From Mariannaea sp. PMI_226 (lineage: Eukaryota > Ascomycota > Sordariomycetes > Hypocreales > Nectriaceae): 64,000 bases of DNA. Positions 11,251 through 22,724 of this stretch are shown one piece after another. The notes under the pieces are model-generated. The model was not told the DNA's origin. It saw only the letters and a list, made by a program, of their open reading frames with translations, and made no database searches. The position numbers were made by a program, and so were the translations under genes. The stretch lies in NCBI GenBank assembly GCA_024336345.1, contig JANFOG010000004.1, positions 2,356,001-2,420,000 on the forward strand, in the 5' to 3' direction. Within the stretch, counting starts at the first letter, position 1. Each line of letters opens with the position of its first letter.

Positions 11251-14200
11251 GCCACGCAGGCTGCGACCACCACGGGTCACGGCAGATGAATGGAGGGCGT
11301 GTAAGATGATTAAAAAAAAAAAGGGTCACCATTCGCATTCTGATCTCCCTTCTCAGGAAGAAACCAGCATACACTGTACAATTTGTTTCCTCACGGATAA
11401 CTACAGCCAGTAGGTACCTAGAATACCTCAGGGTCGGGCATGCCCTGGGGGGCGTGTAGGGCTTGGCTCCCGAAATGGTTATTTCCAGGCTGGGCCGCCT
11501 CCCGCCACCAGCAGCCGAGAGATAGCAAAAGGCCGTCCACAATACTGTTGCCTGTGCATTTCCTTTTTTTTTTTTTTTTTTTTTTTTTGCTTTCCTTTTC
11601 ACATGTGTATTATTCTCCCTTGCTTTGAAAAAGATGATGTGTCTACAAATTTGTGCATGGACGAATTATTAGGCTACAGTATCTACACGCCTTTTGAAGT
11701 GGTAGTTGTCTCAACAAGATCCACGTCGAAGAGAGCTGGTATCAAAGCACAGTTCAATGTGGGGGTGGGGTTTCAGTTGGCTTTGTCTGGGGGATAATCC
11801 TCCTCCTCTCTGGATCTCAGTTTTTTTTTTTTGCCCAACTCCCACTGCTCACCAAAGAGGGTGGGTGAAAGGGGGAAGGGGGGGTTTGTGATTAATCGTT
11901 CGTCAAGGGGGAAACGGGATCAAGTAGCAGGGGTTGGTTTCCTTGCCGTGTCTTGTGTGATTTTCCCGCCCTTGCTTCCCAGCAGTTGTTTCGCTCATCG
12001 GAGAAAAGCCGAAATCCCAATTGGAAAGAGAAGAAGAAAATAAGGGCATACAGTGGACGGGAGAAGAGACGATAAGCGGCGTTGGATCTGTACAGCTCCG
12101 TTCAGCTCGGTTTCCAAGTGCGTATGTACTACGCGCGTGCATTCATGCATCCAGTAGGGACCAAAGAAAGGAGGGCGTGTATGAATTCATATTGGAACCC
12201 TTCCTTGGAGGCGCCATGTGTCCCTTCATGCCGTGTTGCTGCTTTTCTTGACCGATGGGAGAGCGCTTAGGCTAAAGCTCCCCAAAGGGGAGTTGAATGA
12301 CATTTTCCTAGGCATCATCCAAGTTATCATGTTCTTTCATCTCTGATCTTGCCTTTCTTTACATCGAAACCAAATTTTTTTTCAGGTCAAACGACTCACT
12401 GATCGGAGGTAGAAGCCCGCAATCCTCGGCGAAGGGAACAAGGATCAGATTAAGCAGCCGGAGAGCATAACCGACAGGGACAGACAGACACACCCTTCCT
12501 CTGCATTCAGCCCCCCCATTCCCCCCCCGGCTAAAAATGGCCGATGACATATCATGCTAAAGAACAGAACGATGCAAAGTCTGTGACCAACCCAAGCCAT
12601 GATCTGGGGGGCTGTTGTTTGGAGGGTTAACCCTGGACAGAGAAGAAACCCTGGCTGGCGCTAGGCTTGCCTTATCACACAGCTACCCTCAGCACTGCAA
12701 CGTAGATTACTCCATATGGATTTGCTTCTTTTTTTCTTTTCTTTTTTTATATCATGCTTTCCTTGTTGGGTCCTCAGGGAATGGACGGGCAAATATTTAC
12801 TAGAGGCCTCTTTTTTCTTTTCTTTTCTTTTCCTATGTGCCCCCTTTCTCCTGTTTTGTCCATGTAACGAGTCTAGGTTCCGATTCTGGGGACCCCAGGA
12901 AATATGGACGAGCGGAGAAGAGGAAAGAGAAGAGAGAAGGGGGACAAGGTCAATCCCGTCCCCAGAAATGGGCGGCCCGTTCATGAACTGTTCAAGTCTA
13001 CCAACTAACTGTACCTCGTCCAATGTCCGTAGGTAGACAGACAGATGGATTCTGGTAACAGAGGAGCATTTCGGCTCAGATACGAGCGAAGAGATCAGGG
13101 CACTTAAAACAAGGAAATAAAGAGGAAACATTGGCAGGAAGACGTTACCATCGGCTGAGGATAACGACAGGATTTTCGAGACGCACAGAAGACCAGGGGT
13201 AAGTTTTCTCTCTTGGAATGAGACCAGAGAGGTGAAGCGGTAACCCCCGAGCTCTCTCATCCATTCAACCACCACGGCCACGGCCTTTCTTGGACGTGTT
13301 TACCCCCCACGCCTGGGAGCCCCACGAATACGGGACATGGCCTGGGGAAAAAAAAGTGAACCGGGGGGGGGGGAGGGGTCGACCGAGATGCGGATCCTTT
13401 TGGCCTCATTTGCAGGGGAGAGGAGGGAGCGTATCGCGTTCGGGGTCGGGGCTACTCTGTTCACGGCTGGGGGTGGCGGGTTTATCGCACGGGACATGAT
13501 TTCATGCGGCGGCACGGGAGAGCGCGGGAAACAAGGGTTTTGGAAGAACCGAGAATTAAAATCAATCATACTCCGCAACTCTCTCTCCCGTACCGTGCAG
13601 TAAAGTACTTCTGTTTTTTTTTTTTACCCTTTTTATTTCGGAGAGCTTTTTTCCCTTGTGCCAAATAAGGCAAGCCGAACGTTTCCCCCCCCTCCAACCA
13701 GCTCAAAGGATACGGGAACCAGCAAATGCCAAACAGGCGTTTGGCGAAATATGATGGATTAGGAATCTCAGTCACACGCAATCTGATTACACCATTGATT
13801 TGGTGATGGCGCATCCAAGTGGCTTTTCCGCTTGAAAGTGCGGATACTGTGCAGGTTTCCCACCCATGGCATTACACAGGACCTTGGTTATTGCACATAT
13901 TGTGCGAGGCTTGCGTCATGGTATTGTGCTTGCGTCAAGAAATTCAGGCGAAATTACTTTGCACATTTCGCTACTGTCGATGCCTTGTGCGCCTACTACC
14001 CAATATGCCACATTAGTGACTTTGTACAGTGAAACACACCCCTCCTATATGCTGCCCTTGTCACCCTTTTTGCATTATCTCGAACCAACTAGAACAAGGA
14101 ATCCGATGCAGCCAGCCATTGCGGCACCGCCTCTTTGTCGATGCGACTCCAACCGAGAATATAATAACTATGTCTAGTTGTTTAATTTATGTGCTGGCCA

Positions 14201-15767
14201 AAGTCGGCTGGGATACCATGTTGACCAAAAGGAGATGGACGTGGACCGGCAGGAGTTGAAAAGCCTCCTCCTCACAGGGCGGGATACGTTCCCCGAAATC
14301 CTTCATCATCTGCCGTACAGTGAATGTATGATCCGGATCCGCGGCATTCCAAAGGTTCTCTCTTGATTAGGTCCATAGATCCAGCTGGATCGCCCGACAC
14401 GTGGGTTCCATTGAGCTGGTGTGTGCCGAAACGCAGATGCAGTTGCAGATGCAGAGCAACTTTTAGCGTCGCCGCAAAAATCCGACGTTTGGTGAACAAT
14501 CACAAGCTAAACAGGAGAGGGAGGGGGGAAAGGACAACTACCGACTACCTCTATAGTATGATCTGGCAAGCGGTTCTCGACGGCGACAAGCAGGCGTATC
14601 GGCGTGATGAACCAACGGCAGGGTGATATTATACCTTGTTTCCGATTTACGATGTGCCATCGCGACATTGCCAAACGTAGGAATGTCGGGAACTTTTAAC
14701 GTTTACCGCGACGATCTGGCTCTGCTATTTACGGAATAGACACAAGGAGGTGCTACTAAACACTCGTTCATGGCAAACTGTCGGTTGCTATCTTTCAGTT
14801 CGTTGATAGATATTTGCGGGCGCTGGCTGACCGGAGGGCGTGAGACGGATCGCGGGTCACAAAGTTTCGCAAGCTCGATGAGTTTGCGTGCTGTAATTCG
14901 CCCAGCCAAGGACCTCGTGAAGAGAGCGGGGAGACAGCGAGGAGGATATGACGTTGAAGCGCGGAGCCTCACGACCTCATCATCGTCGTCCATATCATGG
15001 ATCACATATACAAGCTGCAGGATCAAACTTACTATGCACATGCAAATCTTCCGAGCTCCGAATGGCAGATACAACAAAGACACACACCCCCTCCTCCTCC
15101 TCTTCCTCCTCTTCTTCGTCTAAAATCCGATCGCAAGCGTACAGCTTTGGCGGTGCGGCTCCGACATGAAGTCACTTTTCTTTTTACGGCCGACTTTCAC
15201 ACATACAGACAAAGTTCACTGGAATGCGAAGGCAAAATGACACTTGTCGCCATCACAATTCACATGTCAAATCTGGAGTAACTCGCCAGTGCCAGTTGTC
15301 TGTGTGCGGAACTTGGTTAATGAGCAAATCGGGCTTCTGCCACCAATCAAGGCGGTCAATTGCAAGGCTAGTAGGCAGCAAGCGTTTCAACTCTGGCATG
15401 TGAAGAGTCTGCCCCGAGCTTTTGACTATCTGTGCGTTTTTGTGTGTTTTTTTGTGTACGTGTTTGTGTATGTGTGTGTGCACATCAACTTAGTGCATTG
15501 CTATTATTACATAGTACATTTACAGTATTATGCTGCTAATCTACAGAGTGAAGCGAGTTTTACTTGTGACAAACATCATGCGATTGTGTCATACCTTCTC
15601 CGTAAAGATTACGGGGTACGGTACAGTAATGAGGCATAGTTCAGTCCCTTACTCCAATGCCGGTAATTACCTATAGGTAGGTACCTGACCTTGCCAAGGC
15701 ACAAAACAAGTAATTCCGCCCCATTGACAGGTGACAGGCAACCGCATTGAATTTACCTATGCCACAG

Positions 15768-15787
15768 TACTCCGTATCTACGGAGTA
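15768..15787. repeat. Inverted repeat TACTCCGTA / TACGGAGTA
   Basis: Two perfect 9-bp arms, TACTCCGTA at 15768-15776 and TACGGAGTA at 15779-15787, are separated by TC. The site lies in an AT-rich intergenic patch beside a TACCTATAGGTAGGTACC cluster (about 15668-15690). A further single copy of the arm occurs near 61693-61701. It may be a transposon footprint or a dispersed intergenic motif. Confidence 0.7.
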
Positions 15788-15860
15788 ATTAGCCGTCGGT
15801 TCAACAAAAGAAGGGCCTACAGGTACATGTCCACGCCAGGCCAGGGGCGCATCCAAACCA

Positions 15861-15890
15861 AGACATAAGACACAAGACACAAGACACAGG
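15861..15890 (+). repeat. Short tandem repeat (ACACAAG units)
   Basis: Three to four imperfect copies of an ACACAAG-like unit follow each other in non-coding DNA. This is simple-sequence DNA with no function visible. Confidence 0.6.
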
Positions 15891-18273
15891 CGACACCCTT
15901 GTGGCCTTGTTGCGGATACCGGGTAAAGAATTCAGGCACAGAATAAACCAGGGCCGCTGGGGCGGACATCAAAAATGTGTCGGCACCGCTTTGGCGGGCT
16001 TGAAAAGCGTCCCGCCTTATCAGGGGCGGATGGCGGGAAGTGAGTCGTTGTCGGCAATTCACAACTGTGAACCGCCGACACACTCCAATTTCCCTTCCCC
16101 CCAGTGGCCCCGTAGGTGTTTTTTTTTTTTTTTTCCACATCGTTATCATCCGTCAATGGAGCTGTGGAGGGTGTGGTGGCGAAGAAGAAACTGAGACCCT
16201 TGCGGAGGGACCTTTTTTGTGCCGTGGCTTGCATCCCGCTTGCTCGTGTCACTGGAGGAAGGTGTTCTCCCAATCTGGCGCAGGGTCCAAAGCCTCATTC
16301 TCGACTCTTCTGTATTGGAGCCCTGGGGGGCAGGATAGAACGCGTTTCACACCCCCCCACGGGGGTCCCGCCAAAGGGAGGTATGAGTTCCAGTATCAGA
16401 GGCGCTATTGGTTGTTCCCCATCAAGAAGCTCTCTAGTTGCGATCTCGGCTCGGGAAGAATAACGCGCACGTAACTTTCCGCTGGGGACTCCATACCGTA
16501 GGTACTTCGAGGAGGGCCAAAACCAAAACTTCAAGCAGCGGAGAAAATGAGGGGCATCTCAATCTAGTCAGCTCTGGATGCCGTTCCCTTAATTCCAGGC
16601 ACCCAGATTCCAGTTGTCGGGCTGGGGAGCCGTGGACCCGACGCTGGATAGAGCAACGAAGAACCTTGATAATGCCCCCCGTCGTGGTGAGGTTACGGGA
16701 GGTGATAGGTAGGATATGCAATGTAGTCCTCACCTTGCGACAGAACAAGGAACCGCAGAGCCGCTCGCCCGACATTGCGGATTGCGGGCAGTTCCTGCGG
16801 GCGCGACGAGATAGCCCTGCGGCCGAAGTAAGAATACAGGGATTGCGGCAAGTGACCATCATCCAGACTACGAGCAACGAACTAACAATTGGCTTACAAC
16901 CCCGGAAAACGAAAACCGTCTACTGCTCGTACGTGGCCATGGAGAGCGCCGTGTGCCTTATCGAGTAGGGGGAGAAAGACATGGCATGGCGTGAGATTAC
17001 GATTCATCTTCGGAGCAGCACTCTACACGCCGAGATTTGTCCACTGCCCTTCTGCCGATGGTCACGAATCCTAGACCAAAACTGAGATCGGTTTCTCCGC
17101 AGATTCTTGCAGTAATTTCATTATTACGTATTCAGTAGGCTGGGCTCGACTCTCTACTCATCTAGCCTTGGACGCTTTTTTCCCCAGATTTGGCCACACC
17201 CCTCCCCCTCCCCTTTTACCTCCCCCAGATATTGATCCTCAGATTTCATGGGGTGGCCCGTGGCCGTACGATAGGAACGTAAGGGGAAGCTGGGGAACTC
17301 TTAGTGGCAAATTTCATCATTCAGGAACAAAGAATGGAATGGAACGATAAGGCAACTGAAGGTCTTTCTTCGGACCAGCGAGGGAAGTCTGGCCGGAGCT
17401 AAGGCGCTAGCCTGACTTTAAAGCGGAATGTCGCGATTTGAAGCCCACGGCTGTCATTATGCTGATCCATCGTGTCTAGATTGAGAACTATTTACGTACT
17501 GGAGGAGAGATACTATCTGACACTGACAAGAAAAAGATTTATCCGAAGGGGGGGGGGGAATGGGGGAGGGGATTTTTGCCGAAAGCAGCCATCAACCGGG
17601 GTACGGCCCATGGGGTAATAATAATATTTGACCGAGGTGACAGACTGCTCTTCCCAGCTCTCTAAGCCCTGCTGTTGCTTGTTATTGATTACTATTGGCT
17701 AGGCCCTTCACCACAAGCTGTTGATAGCCTCTGACTTGAGCCAACAAAAACACCATGGAGTCGTTCGTGTTCCTCTTCTCGCCGTGTGCGGCTCAATCTG
17801 TGCCCCATGTTCCTGGATTTCCTAACTTGGCCCTTTTGTTACTCCCCCGCATTCCCAATGTCCGGGGAAGGAAGTTGGTTCGAGAGAAAGGGCAGGGCAA
17901 GGGGCCCGAATAGCAGCACGGCCCGAATTGTACAAATGTCACGTTGTAATGGCTACCTTTTGGGTTACAGGTGTATGTAGGATTTTGTCTTTTGTATGAT
18001 TTCTTCTTCTCCTTGCCAGCGAAAAGCAATACCGAGGTGAAGCCTTTCTCACCTGAATGACCGAGGCCGCGCCCGGTTACTGTAGAATGTCCCCCTTTCC
18101 CCCCATGAATCGTAACCCAACAACCACAAGTCTATTCAACTCATGTGACGTCTGCCAACTACGACGACAATGACAGCAGCAAGGGGGGTAATCAAGGTTA
18201 GATGTGGGCTGCTTTCTCACTATCAGTCGGGAAGACCGAGAAATATTACGGCATTATAGCCGAGATGCGAGGT

Positions 18274-18317
18274 CTGTCGGAAGTGGCGAGCTTGTTTTGG
18301 ACAAGCGCTTCCGACAG
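18274..18317. repeat. Stem-loop forming inverted repeat
   Basis: CTGTCGGAAG at 18274-18283 is perfectly complementary to CTTCCGACAG at 18308-18317. Inside, GCTTG pairs with CAAGC around a 7-nt loop. The interior is asymmetric (six unpaired bases on the left, one on the right). It lies in intergenic DNA at the edge of an AT-rich block. It could be a structured RNA, a terminator-like element or a transposon remnant, and nothing decides between these. Confidence 0.55.
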
Positions 18318-18500
18318 CCTCTAGCATTCCGATCCCGGTTCCTTGAGAGAGCCATTCCTCGTTGAATTGTTATCTGATCTTCCTAGATGCCTTAGACTAG
18401 TTGTAAAGTTAGTGAGGCGCCTTTTTACATGTTGGGGCAATGTAGGCTCGGTGGTTGGCTTTGGGTCCCGTTGTTCTGCTCGAACGTCAGTGTTCAACGC

Positions 18501-21299
18501 ACCTTTTCATACCTAAACAGATAGAAAGACTCTTACTGGGCATGTATTGAGGTAGACATCATGGAAATCTTATGGACATATTCAAAGGTAGACTATGAGA
18601 CATCTCAAGATAGCGTTGATGTACATTCCCATGATTTTCTGCCAAGTACTGTCACGGGCTCAATCAGCATACAACGTTGAATTCTTCTATCTATCCCACA
18701 TCATAGTCAGTTCCGTCTGTGTTAGAGTTGACTGCAATGATATATGCTTCTTATCAGATCTTGCATGGATAGAGATGAAGTACTACTTGTAAACTAGAAT
18801 GGCGTTTACCACATTCCAGTAGACTTGCCAATAGTAATAGACAGGCCACTCGTGGAAATAGAAAAAGAACTCATATGTCATCATTTAATAGTATTACCTC
18901 AATAACATTAAACTAATACAATAACCCATTCGTGGTTCTCAATCCATGCCGCCATGAATAGTAGTCTGATACAAAGAAGAGAACCCTCTGGTATTGTTTC
19001 TCGATCAATTATTGTTTGCCAGGTTTACGAATTATGTGCGAATATTTCCCAGTCCAGCTTGGCAGCCCACTCACTCATGACGGTCTGCCTCTCTACTTTC
19101 CATCCGTTTTCTAAACCCAGCAGGCGAAGTATTCCTACTTCTTCCTCAACAATTACTAAGACGGTAATAGATTGCATAGTGCTATATTTAGGAGCAATAA
19201 ACACCTGCACGGTTTACTTCTCTTAATAGGATCTGTCGAAAATTCCTTTTGTGTGGTATGCGATTGGGATATAATAAGTCTTTGTATGTAGGTAATCAGC
19301 GCGCTTTCTATGTATCATGGTTTTGTCAACGATTACCGTTCATTGGAGGCAAAATTTTAGTCTAGCTGTGTAACCTTATGTGTTAAATCTGAATGAGACT
19401 TTGTATTCAAGTCCTGTCTGCGAGGTTTCTGAGTTTCTAGTGCTCTTGATAGTAAAAACCCTCCAATACTGATGGGCAGACACCCCCTCGTCCTTGAACA
19501 GTCTCTCGGTTCTGAGTATTACAGACGTAAGAGGCTCATAACATGAGCTATTGAACTATTCCGTACACCACGAACATCGAAATGCAGTTGTAGCAAGATC
19601 CAGACTCTGGAGTTTCCAGCCGTGAACGCTCATGGCTCTCCAGTATGGGGGACAGCTAGGTACAATTGCGAGTTTTGAGAGACGTCTACTTAAGAGGCTT
19701 GGAATTTGCATTTGCCTTTCGTTATTCTCGAGTTAGAGTCCAAAACTGGTAGTTATTGTCGAATCGCCTGTGGTAAGTGGTTCCATGAGATTTGTCCCTA
19801 GTTGATTCATCTGCTCTTTCCAACCCATTTGTCATACAATCCTGCCATTCTAGGGCATTGCTAGCATAAGGATATTTCTTGAAATTCTTGTCACCAATCG
19901 CTTTTTTATTTGATTGAGACTTCTTTTTATATCGGAGTCGTGCAGCAACTCAGAGCGGTTGACCTATATTCAAAGATGAAGAGGTGACGAAGACTGGCCA
20001 TTCCAGAAAGCCACAGGAAATAAAAGGCCATAGGATTCTGTTATAGATTATTCGTATTATAGGCTATTTATCTTTTGCGTACTTGAGCAGTGACTTTCAA
20101 GTTGATGTGGTCTAATAGGCATATGTTCGTGACTCTCCGATTAATATGCTAGGCGATACACACTCACGTAGTTTAGGCCCCTAAATGTAGCTATCATCCT
20201 ATAAATAGCACATTTACTTCTACGACATTAAGTAATTCCTAATTGCTCAGCAGCTAGGAGACAATTGTTGACCCCATGCAGAGGTGTGAGTGTATTGGCC
20301 TGCTCACCTCAACGGCCGTGTCAAGGCTACAGTTGGGTATAGGAAGTCGTGAACTTTTGGCGTATAGCTTGGCTTTTTGTTTGGGATTCATAATGGGTCA
20401 CACAAATGAGCTCATTGGGATGAGACAGGGTTGAAATAAGGCAATGGCTAAGAGGAGGTTTTCTGCCCATAACGGACGCCCAATAGATGGGCCATACATG
20501 TTAGATACTAAAGCGAGTTTCGAGGGGAGTTACCCACGATAACATTACTCGCAAGCAACTACTCTTCGGTATTATTATATAGCCTCCGACAGAATCCTCA
20601 AGTAAAATCAAAATATAGTTCAACTTGCCGCACAACAACATCCGAGAGATGTTCACATCAAGTAAAAGATGGTAACTAGGTACAGGGTAGCTACTATTCA
20701 AGTGACGGAAACGGACAATCCTTAGAACCGAACCGGCCTCTGCGGAGTGCACGGTCCAGTAAGCTCAGCAACCTCATTGGCTAACCGTCTCAATCGTTCC
20801 TGCTTCACTCACAGCCTGCTCACACGATTGACAGACACCACGACGAGTTGCAATTCATCTACACCAGGCTCAATTCATCGTCATTTGGAAATTTAAGATA
20901 CCCTTCAAACCAATTTACTCGTTTAATAAGCCTATAAATTGTATTTTGCGCGCCGACCTCTGTTACGTGGGATAGCACGACTCCCGTGTCTGAGCGCCTG
21001 TCTAGTGGAGGCTGTGGTGAGTTTACTACTCGTGGTATTTGAGATTCATTGTGAGCCCTCTTGAATGCTATTCTATATTCCTTATCCACTCATCGACAGC
21101 TGTTTATAATATAAAAATGTTCCAATGGCCAGTGCTACGGAGCAAAGTGCCTGTTGTGACAAGAGGTAGAGGCAGTCCCTCACCTTGACAATCATTCACA
21201 CCATGATGAGATAGAAGTCTACCTACATAAACGCCACTCTCCAGGTAGTGCGAGACGAGACTCGGAAAGTTCTGACCGTAATGTATAGAAAGACACAAA
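18501..21299. other. AT-rich gene-free block before the BTB-bromodomain gene
   Basis: Base composition drops visibly in GC compared with the flanks, with many TA, TAT and ATT runs and frequent stop codons in all frames. No domain is recognisable. The longest frames (61-90 codons) match nothing I know. A composition step like this in a fungal genome often marks old, RIP-mutated repeats, but I could not identify terminal repeats or a transposase relic. The last few hundred bases should include the promoter of the gene starting at 21300. Confidence 0.4.
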
Positions 21300-22724
21300 A
21301 TGCCCGAACAAGAAAACAGAAGCAGCTCTCCAGCCATCAAGGCTATGATTGAGGTCCAGGAGAAGGACAAACCTCCACAGAACGAGGAACGTCCGGTGCG
21401 AAAAGAGAAAGCACCATTTTCATGGCTGTATGGTTGACAATTCCTTCCTTCCCACCTTCAAGGTTTAAGAATGAGACTGATGAGATGGCCAGCGAACCTC
21501 ATCCCATTTTCGTCATCATCCTGGTTGGTCCTGAGGAACGGCCTTTCGGGATGCAGAAGGACTTTCTCTGCGATCGCTCAGAATTCTTCCAGAAGCATTT
21601 CGAAGAGAGCCAAACTGATGATAAGATTGAGCACATCGTGAAACTCCCCGAAACAACAAAGGAAATCTTCGGGCTGGTTCAAAACTACCTCTATACCGAC
21701 ACTATCATCTCTGACGTATCGAATGTGCCACCATATGAAGCTCTCGTTGGCCTATGGAACCTCGGACACAAACTGGGCATTCGTGGGTTATGCGAAAAGA
21801 CTCTCAATGCCATGATCGAATGCCGGAGGCTGACACAGCGTATTCCGGCCACGCCTCTTCTTATCCAAGTGTGGAAGGACACGCCCGAAGGCTCGACCAT
21901 CAGGAAGCTTCTCTTGTCATGGACGGCGGAATATATGCGGTCTTCTGATGCGCGAGCAGAGTTCGCCAAGTCACTGCCACAAGAAGTTCTCAGCGAGCTC
22001 GTTGTTGCGATGAGCTCCATCGAAGTCATGGCACCACTACCAGGACCGTCAGCAGCTGCAGGGGCGCCTTCAGATTCGACTGCGACGCCTCAGAAAAACG
22101 TGCATTACTTAGAAGAGGATGGTGAAGAATATGGTTCTTGGAACAGGAAAGCTCGGAGGACAGTGTCCGGTGGAACTGCACCGCCGACTGATAAGTTGAC
22201 TCCTAGAGTCAAGGTGCCCCGGCCGTCACTTCCTAAGCCAGCCGTGAAACGCCGATCCAGTACTGGATATGTAGACAGCCGCCTATTCACGACTGCACAG
22301 AAGCTGGACTTTTGCGCAGACCTCTTGACAAGGATGCTTTCTGGACCAGGTGAGAACATGACACCTAACACAATTAGAGATGAGAATTATGAACCCTAAT
22401 CCCTTTCTAGGCTTTTGGACTCGTCTTGTTGGTCCATTCCGTGAAGCAGTTGAGCCGATTGAGGATGGCGTTCCCGACTATTTCGACAAGATTAAGCGCC
22501 CGATGGATCTTAGCACAATGAAGGCGAAAATGGACCATAAGGGGTATGCGAACGAGGAAGAGTTTGTAACGGACATGCGCCAGATCTTTGACAATTGCTT
22601 TACGTACTGGTCCAAGGGTGATCCGATTTGGGTCGCAGGTGAAAAACTTCAGAAGACATTCGAGGAAAAGTACAGTACGATGAATAAGTGGATTGCTAAA
22701 ATGGGCGGCGAAGAGGCTGAATAG
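21300..22724 (+). CDS. BTB/POZ domain - bromodomain fusion protein
   Basis: My model has exons 21300-21427, 21493-22349 and 22411-22724 (432 aa). The second intron is clear (GTGAGA...TTTCTAG, 61 nt). The first is inferred from an in-frame join (GTATGG...AG, 65 nt, ACTGAT branch site). A simpler alternative starts at 21422 and gives 413 aa. The N-terminal half is a BTB/POZ fold: IILVGPEERPFGMQKDFLC, HIVKLPETTKEIFGLVQNYL, then a helical C-terminal part ending SLPQEVLSELVVAMSS. After a basic, Pro-rich linker comes a bromodomain with PDYFDKIKRPMDLSTMKAKM and FVTDMRQIFDNCFTYW. BTB domains dimerise or bind partners, and bromodomains read acetyl-lysine, so a nuclear chromatin role is a guess. The usual anchoring Asn after NCxxY appears to be Trp, and the WPF shelf reads GPF. 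I know of no characterised family with this architecture. Confidence 0.85.

Larger units (their letters stand above)
7255..18500. other. Long gene-free region downstream of cre1
   Basis: Positions 7255 to about 7900 probably contain the cre1 3' UTR, with T-rich runs near 7500-7520 and 7730-7800. Beyond that I recognise no gene over about 10 kb. Open frames of 100-206 codons (for example 12661-13281 minus and 16438-16968 plus) overlap on both strands and match nothing known to me. The region carries homopolymer runs (G near 8363-8383, T near 11564-11588, G near 17550-17558), a small tandem GATCCT array at 11220-11250 and short inverted repeats listed separately. Non-coding RNA or lineage-specific genes with many introns cannot be excluded. 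Confidence 0.5.

Noticed and set aside
12661..13281. 206-codon minus-strand open frame
   Set aside because: Its Lys/Glu-rich and Ser-rich stretches come from purine/pyrimidine tracts. There is no domain, no splice partner, and a competing plus-strand frame.
16434..16968. Two overlapping frames of 147 (minus) and 176 (plus) codons
   Set aside because: Opposite-strand frames over the same GC-rich DNA, neither with a recognisable domain. At most one could be real and nothing supports either.
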